Shown here piece by piece: positions 61,494-64,000 of a stretch of 64,000 bases of DNA. Position 1 is the stretch's first letter, and each line of letters begins with the position of its first letter. Source of the stretch: Vicinamibacterales bacterium (GTDB lineage: Bacteria; Acidobacteriota; Vicinamibacteria; Vicinamibacterales; Fen-181); the NCBI GenBank assembly GCA_036504215.1, contig DASXVO010000056.1, forward strand, positions 1 to 64,000. Direction: 5' to 3'. The position numbers and the translations under genes are program-made. A model generated the notes under the pieces. That model was not told the origin of the DNA and ran no database searches. It saw only the letters and a list, made by a program, of their open reading frames with translations.

Positions 61494-64000
61494 CGCGCGC
61501 CGGCCGGCTCGAGGAACGCGTTCGCACACACGACGTAGAAGGGCAGGAACGCGACGAACCTGAATGACATGAGTGGCTGGAATCCGATCTCGAAGGCGGT
61601 GGTCACGAACCAGAGCCAGACAGCCGTCCGGCGGCTGCGGAGGTTCGTCCACAGGAATGCCAGCAGTCCTCCATAGATGCACGCGACCGCCGGGAACCCG
61701 CCCCGGAGCAGCGTGAGCACGATGCCGCAGTCCCCGAAGTAGAGCAGGTCGGAGTAGGCGAATCCGATGGGCGACAGGGGATGCTTGGCGATGAACGCGA
61801 CGTCGCCAGCCAGCAGCCCATCTGCACCGAATCTCGCCCCGAACCCGCTCATGCGGTCGCCGACGAACAGCCCGCGGAGGACCACCAACGCCGAGTGCTG
61901 GCCTCCCAGCGCATGGACGGCGGCGAAGACCATGACCGCCGCCGTGATCGCTGCCAACGGGACACGGATCCGCGGCATCTTCTGCGCGGCCGCCCAGAGG
62001 ACCTGCGGAACGGCCACGAGGAGAAACAAGCTGGACGTCGTGGAACTGACGGCAGCCAGGAGTGCCACGTAGGCCGCGGCGAGCGCGAGCCACCGCAGTT
62101 TCGGCTCGGCCCGGTACTGCAGCAGTGCGAGATAGAAGAGCAGGTAGTACATGAAACCAGCGAGCGAGTGCGTCGCGAAGATGCCCACCGGTTTCCCGAG
62201 CATGAACATGCCAGGAAGCAGGGCGCTGTAGTACTGCGTATAGAACAGGATCAAGAAATCGCTGATCAGTCGCACCTTGAACAGGAGCCCGAACCCGATG
62301 GCGATCGTGAGCGAGTGAACGATCGCGAGCACCATCGGACCGCTGCCCTCCAACCGCACCCGGCGCAGGTCCAGGCACAGCGTCAACGCGAGCGCCAGGA
62401 AGATGAACGGGACGCCCGGGCTGACCGTTGGTAGCGGCGTGAAGACAGTAGCCGTCGTCAGGAGGGCCATCAACACGAGCGAGTTGACGACCAGCGCGCG
62501 GCCGGCCAGCATGGCTGGCAGGGCCGCCAGCAGGCCCAGCAGCGTGGCCGTGCCGACGAGCGACAAGATCGTCAGCCACCGTGATGCCGACCCGCCGACC
62601 GAACTGGGGGAATAGAAGGCCACGAGCGCCAGGGTCAGAACTACCCCGAGACCCATGCGGCCGGCGCGGGCAGTGTCGATCCAGCGCGACGGGATGAGTT
62701 GTACTGCCCGATCGCGGCGTGTTCGCCGGGTGGCCCACCACATCATGATGGCGGCCAGGAGCCAGGCCAGCACGTTCACGACGGGACCGATACGGATCAA
62801 GCCGTCTTGCCGGTCCGGCCGCCGAGGCACCACCGAGGGGACCTCGACCCGCCTCGTCCATCGAATGCCGGGTGTCACGCGACCACCCCAACGGATCGCG
62901 CCTGCCTCCCAGTAGACGACCGACTCCGCCACGAACGGGACGGGCTCCGCGCCGACCGTTCCCGCGATCGACTCGAGGAACGCGGTGAACCGGCGCTCCC
63001 TGGCCGCGGGCGGCACGAAGCCGGCGGCCAACGTTCTCCGCGAGAACGGGGGAACGTTGGCCACGACCGTTCGCGCTCCAGCGCCGTCGTCGAAGATGAA
63101 TGTTCCGCGGATCGACAGGCGTTCGGACGTCGGGTTCAGCACGGGGAAGAACAGCTGGAGACCGGGTTGGGTCGATGTCGTGCTGAACGCCCACCTCATC
63201 GACGTTTCACGGACGCCGGTGCCGACATGGCCACCCTCCCAGTTCGAGACGGTCCAATCCGCCGGGTCATTCGGTTTCCGTCCCCATTGGAACACCCGCG
63301 TCACGGTGACCGGCACGCCGTTGCCGCTGCGGACCGTGGTCGCGAACAGATGGTTGTCCATCGATTGGTTGGAGCCGGCCCGGATGATTACGCGCGAACG
63401 GGGCCCGACCGGAAACCACCGGTTGACATCGTACGGATCCGGGCGCGTGATGATTGGTCGGCCGCGTTCGATGTAGTACCTCAGTTGCACGTTCGCCGAT
63501 CGAACGTCGCTCGGATTGGTGATGATGAAGTAGGTCTCCTGTTCGTCCGGGGCCATCGACCGTACGGAGCCCATCGCGAAGTACCACTCGAGGGCGGGCT
63601 CCGGTGGGGGCGGCTCGGGGATCGCCTGCCGGGCGCTGGCCCACGCGTTGCGTGTCCACGGCCAGAAACTGGTTCGTTCCGCGTGGACGAGGACATCGGA
63701 CTCGATGTCGATGGCGAACGGGCGGCTGGCGAACTCAGACGTGTCGATATCCCAGGTCCTGCACCCCATGGGCAGATCGGCGCGCGTCCGCGGCGCGATG
63801 TTCACGAGCAGGGCCTTCTCGAACGCCGGCTCGTGGAGCGTTCGCAGGCGGACGCGCACGTGTGCCATGCCATCGGTGGGGTTGATGAGCTGTACCGCCT
63901 CGCCAGAGACAGTCGAGGGCCTCCTGCCGAGAACCGAACCGAGCGGTGTGGCATCGAGCCACCTCGGGCCCAGCGCCGCGAGCAGCAGGTTGACGGACGT
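61400..64000 (-). CDS. Wzy-like polymerase with DUF5719-like extracytoplasmic modules (partial)
   Basis: The visible 866 residues run off the right edge of the window, so the start is not seen. The frame is open through the last base. The N-terminal half has two complete modules like those of the FN3 protein (EWYFAMG...YFIITNPS...VFQWG, and RWAFSTT...FFPVLNPT...ESVVYWEAGAIRWGG) and the end of a third (INPTDG...VHAERTSFWPW). The C-terminal half has about eleven membrane helices. The stretch SPIGFAYSDLLYFGDCGIV resembles the late periplasmic loop of O-antigen polymerases. A surface-glycan polymerase is likely, with modules that may bind the polymer. It converges with the glycosyltransferase gene over 94 bases. 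Confidence 0.75.
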   Translation of the reverse strand, partial: TSVNLLLAALGPRWLDATPLGSVLGRRPSTVSGEAVQLINPTDGMAHVRVRLRTLHEPAFEKALLVNIAPRTRADLPMGCRTWDIDTSEFASRPFAIDIESDVLVHAERTSFWPWTRNAWASARQAIPEPPPPEPALEWYFAMGSVRSMAPDEQETYFIITNPSDVRSANVQLRYYIERGRPIITRPDPYDVNRWFPVGPRSRVIIRAGSNQSMDNHLFATTVRSGNGVPVTVTRVFQWGRKPNDPADWTVSNWEGGHVGTGVRETSMRWAFSTTSTQPGLQLFFPVLNPTSERLSIRGTFIFDDGAGARTVVANVPPFSRRTLAAGFVPPAARERRFTAFLESIAGTVGAEPVPFVAESVVYWEAGAIRWGGRVTPGIRWTRRVEVPSVVPRRPDRQDGLIRIGPVVNVLAWLLAAIMMWWATRRTRRDRAVQLIPSRWIDTARAGRMGLGVVLTLALVAFYSPSSVGGSASRWLTILSLVGTATLLGLLAALPAMLAGRALVVNSLVLMALLTTATVFTPLPTVSPGVPFIFLALALTLCLDLRRVRLEGSGPMVLAIVHSLTIAIGFGLLFKVRLISDFLILFYTQYYSALLPGMFMLGKPVGIFATHSLAGFMYYLLFYLALLQYRAEPKLRWLALAAAYVALLAAVSSTTSSLFLLVAVPQVLWAAAQKMPRIRVPLAAITAAVMVFAAVHALGGQHSALVVLRGLFVGDRMSGFGARFGADGLLAGDVAFIAKHPLSPIGFAYSDLLYFGDCGIVLTLLRGGFPAVACIYGGLLAFLWTNLRSRRTAVWLWFVTTAFEIGFQPLMSFRFVAFLPFYVVCANAFLEPAGARQPPGASDRGEVGPDASRREAEATRAGASHQ

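Overview
The window is high-GC bacterial chromosome with long operons on both strands. It most likely comes from an acidobacterium, probably of the Vicinamibacteria type. This is inferred from three orphan MacB/FtsX-like permeases with no ATPase partner, a large BNR/VPS10-like Asp-box protein, a remnant of an acidobacterial VWFA-related protein, DUF4097- and DUF5719-like secreted proteins, and short tandem repeats between genes. No rRNA, tRNA, CRISPR array, integrase or transposase was recognised.

Left part (1-13.6 kb): an alpha/beta-hydrolase-like protein; a first orphan permease; a DUF4097-like secreted protein; and a 1671-residue fusion joining a MetV-like cysteine-rich domain, a methylenetetrahydrofolate reductase and a complete cobalamin-dependent methionine synthase. 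A secreted tail-fibre-like protein follows, with a broken copy of its own 3' end upstream and a VWFA remnant downstream, then a small lipoprotein. Two nearly identical 26-bp repeats in opposite orientation bracket the first 5.2 kb.

Middle part (13.8-33 kb): the BNR/VPS10-like protein; a second orphan permease; a two-subunit molybdenum hydroxylase followed by a TIR-TM-DUF4384 protein; an SGNH/MBOAT acyl-transfer pair; an HDOD response regulator; adenosine deaminase; a helix-hairpin-helix secreted protein; an MBL-fold hydrolase; and a third orphan permease.

Efflux and central-metabolism part (33-52.5 kb): on the minus strand, a run of response regulator, histidine kinase, PepSY-like protein, YncE-like propeller, TolC-type outer-membrane protein, membrane-fusion lipoprotein and RND pump, preceded by a TTCAG direct repeat that could bind the regulator. 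On the plus strand, a membrane protein, korDABC (2-oxoacid:ferredoxin oxidoreductase), and a tight housekeeping run of holB, ricT-like, pdxA, smpB and an O-antigen-ligase-like protein.

Right end (52.5-64 kb): an exopolysaccharide or surface-glycan locus. It has a secreted FN3 protein with four DUF5719-like modules, a DegT aminotransferase, a dicarboxylate symporter, an RmlD-like reductase, GDP-mannose 4,6-dehydratase, a Wzx-like flippase and a family-2 glycosyltransferase. A Wzy-like polymerase runs off the window edge; its extracytoplasmic part is built of the same modules as the secreted FN3 protein. This module sharing and the MetV-MetF-MetH fusion are the two most unusual items in the window.
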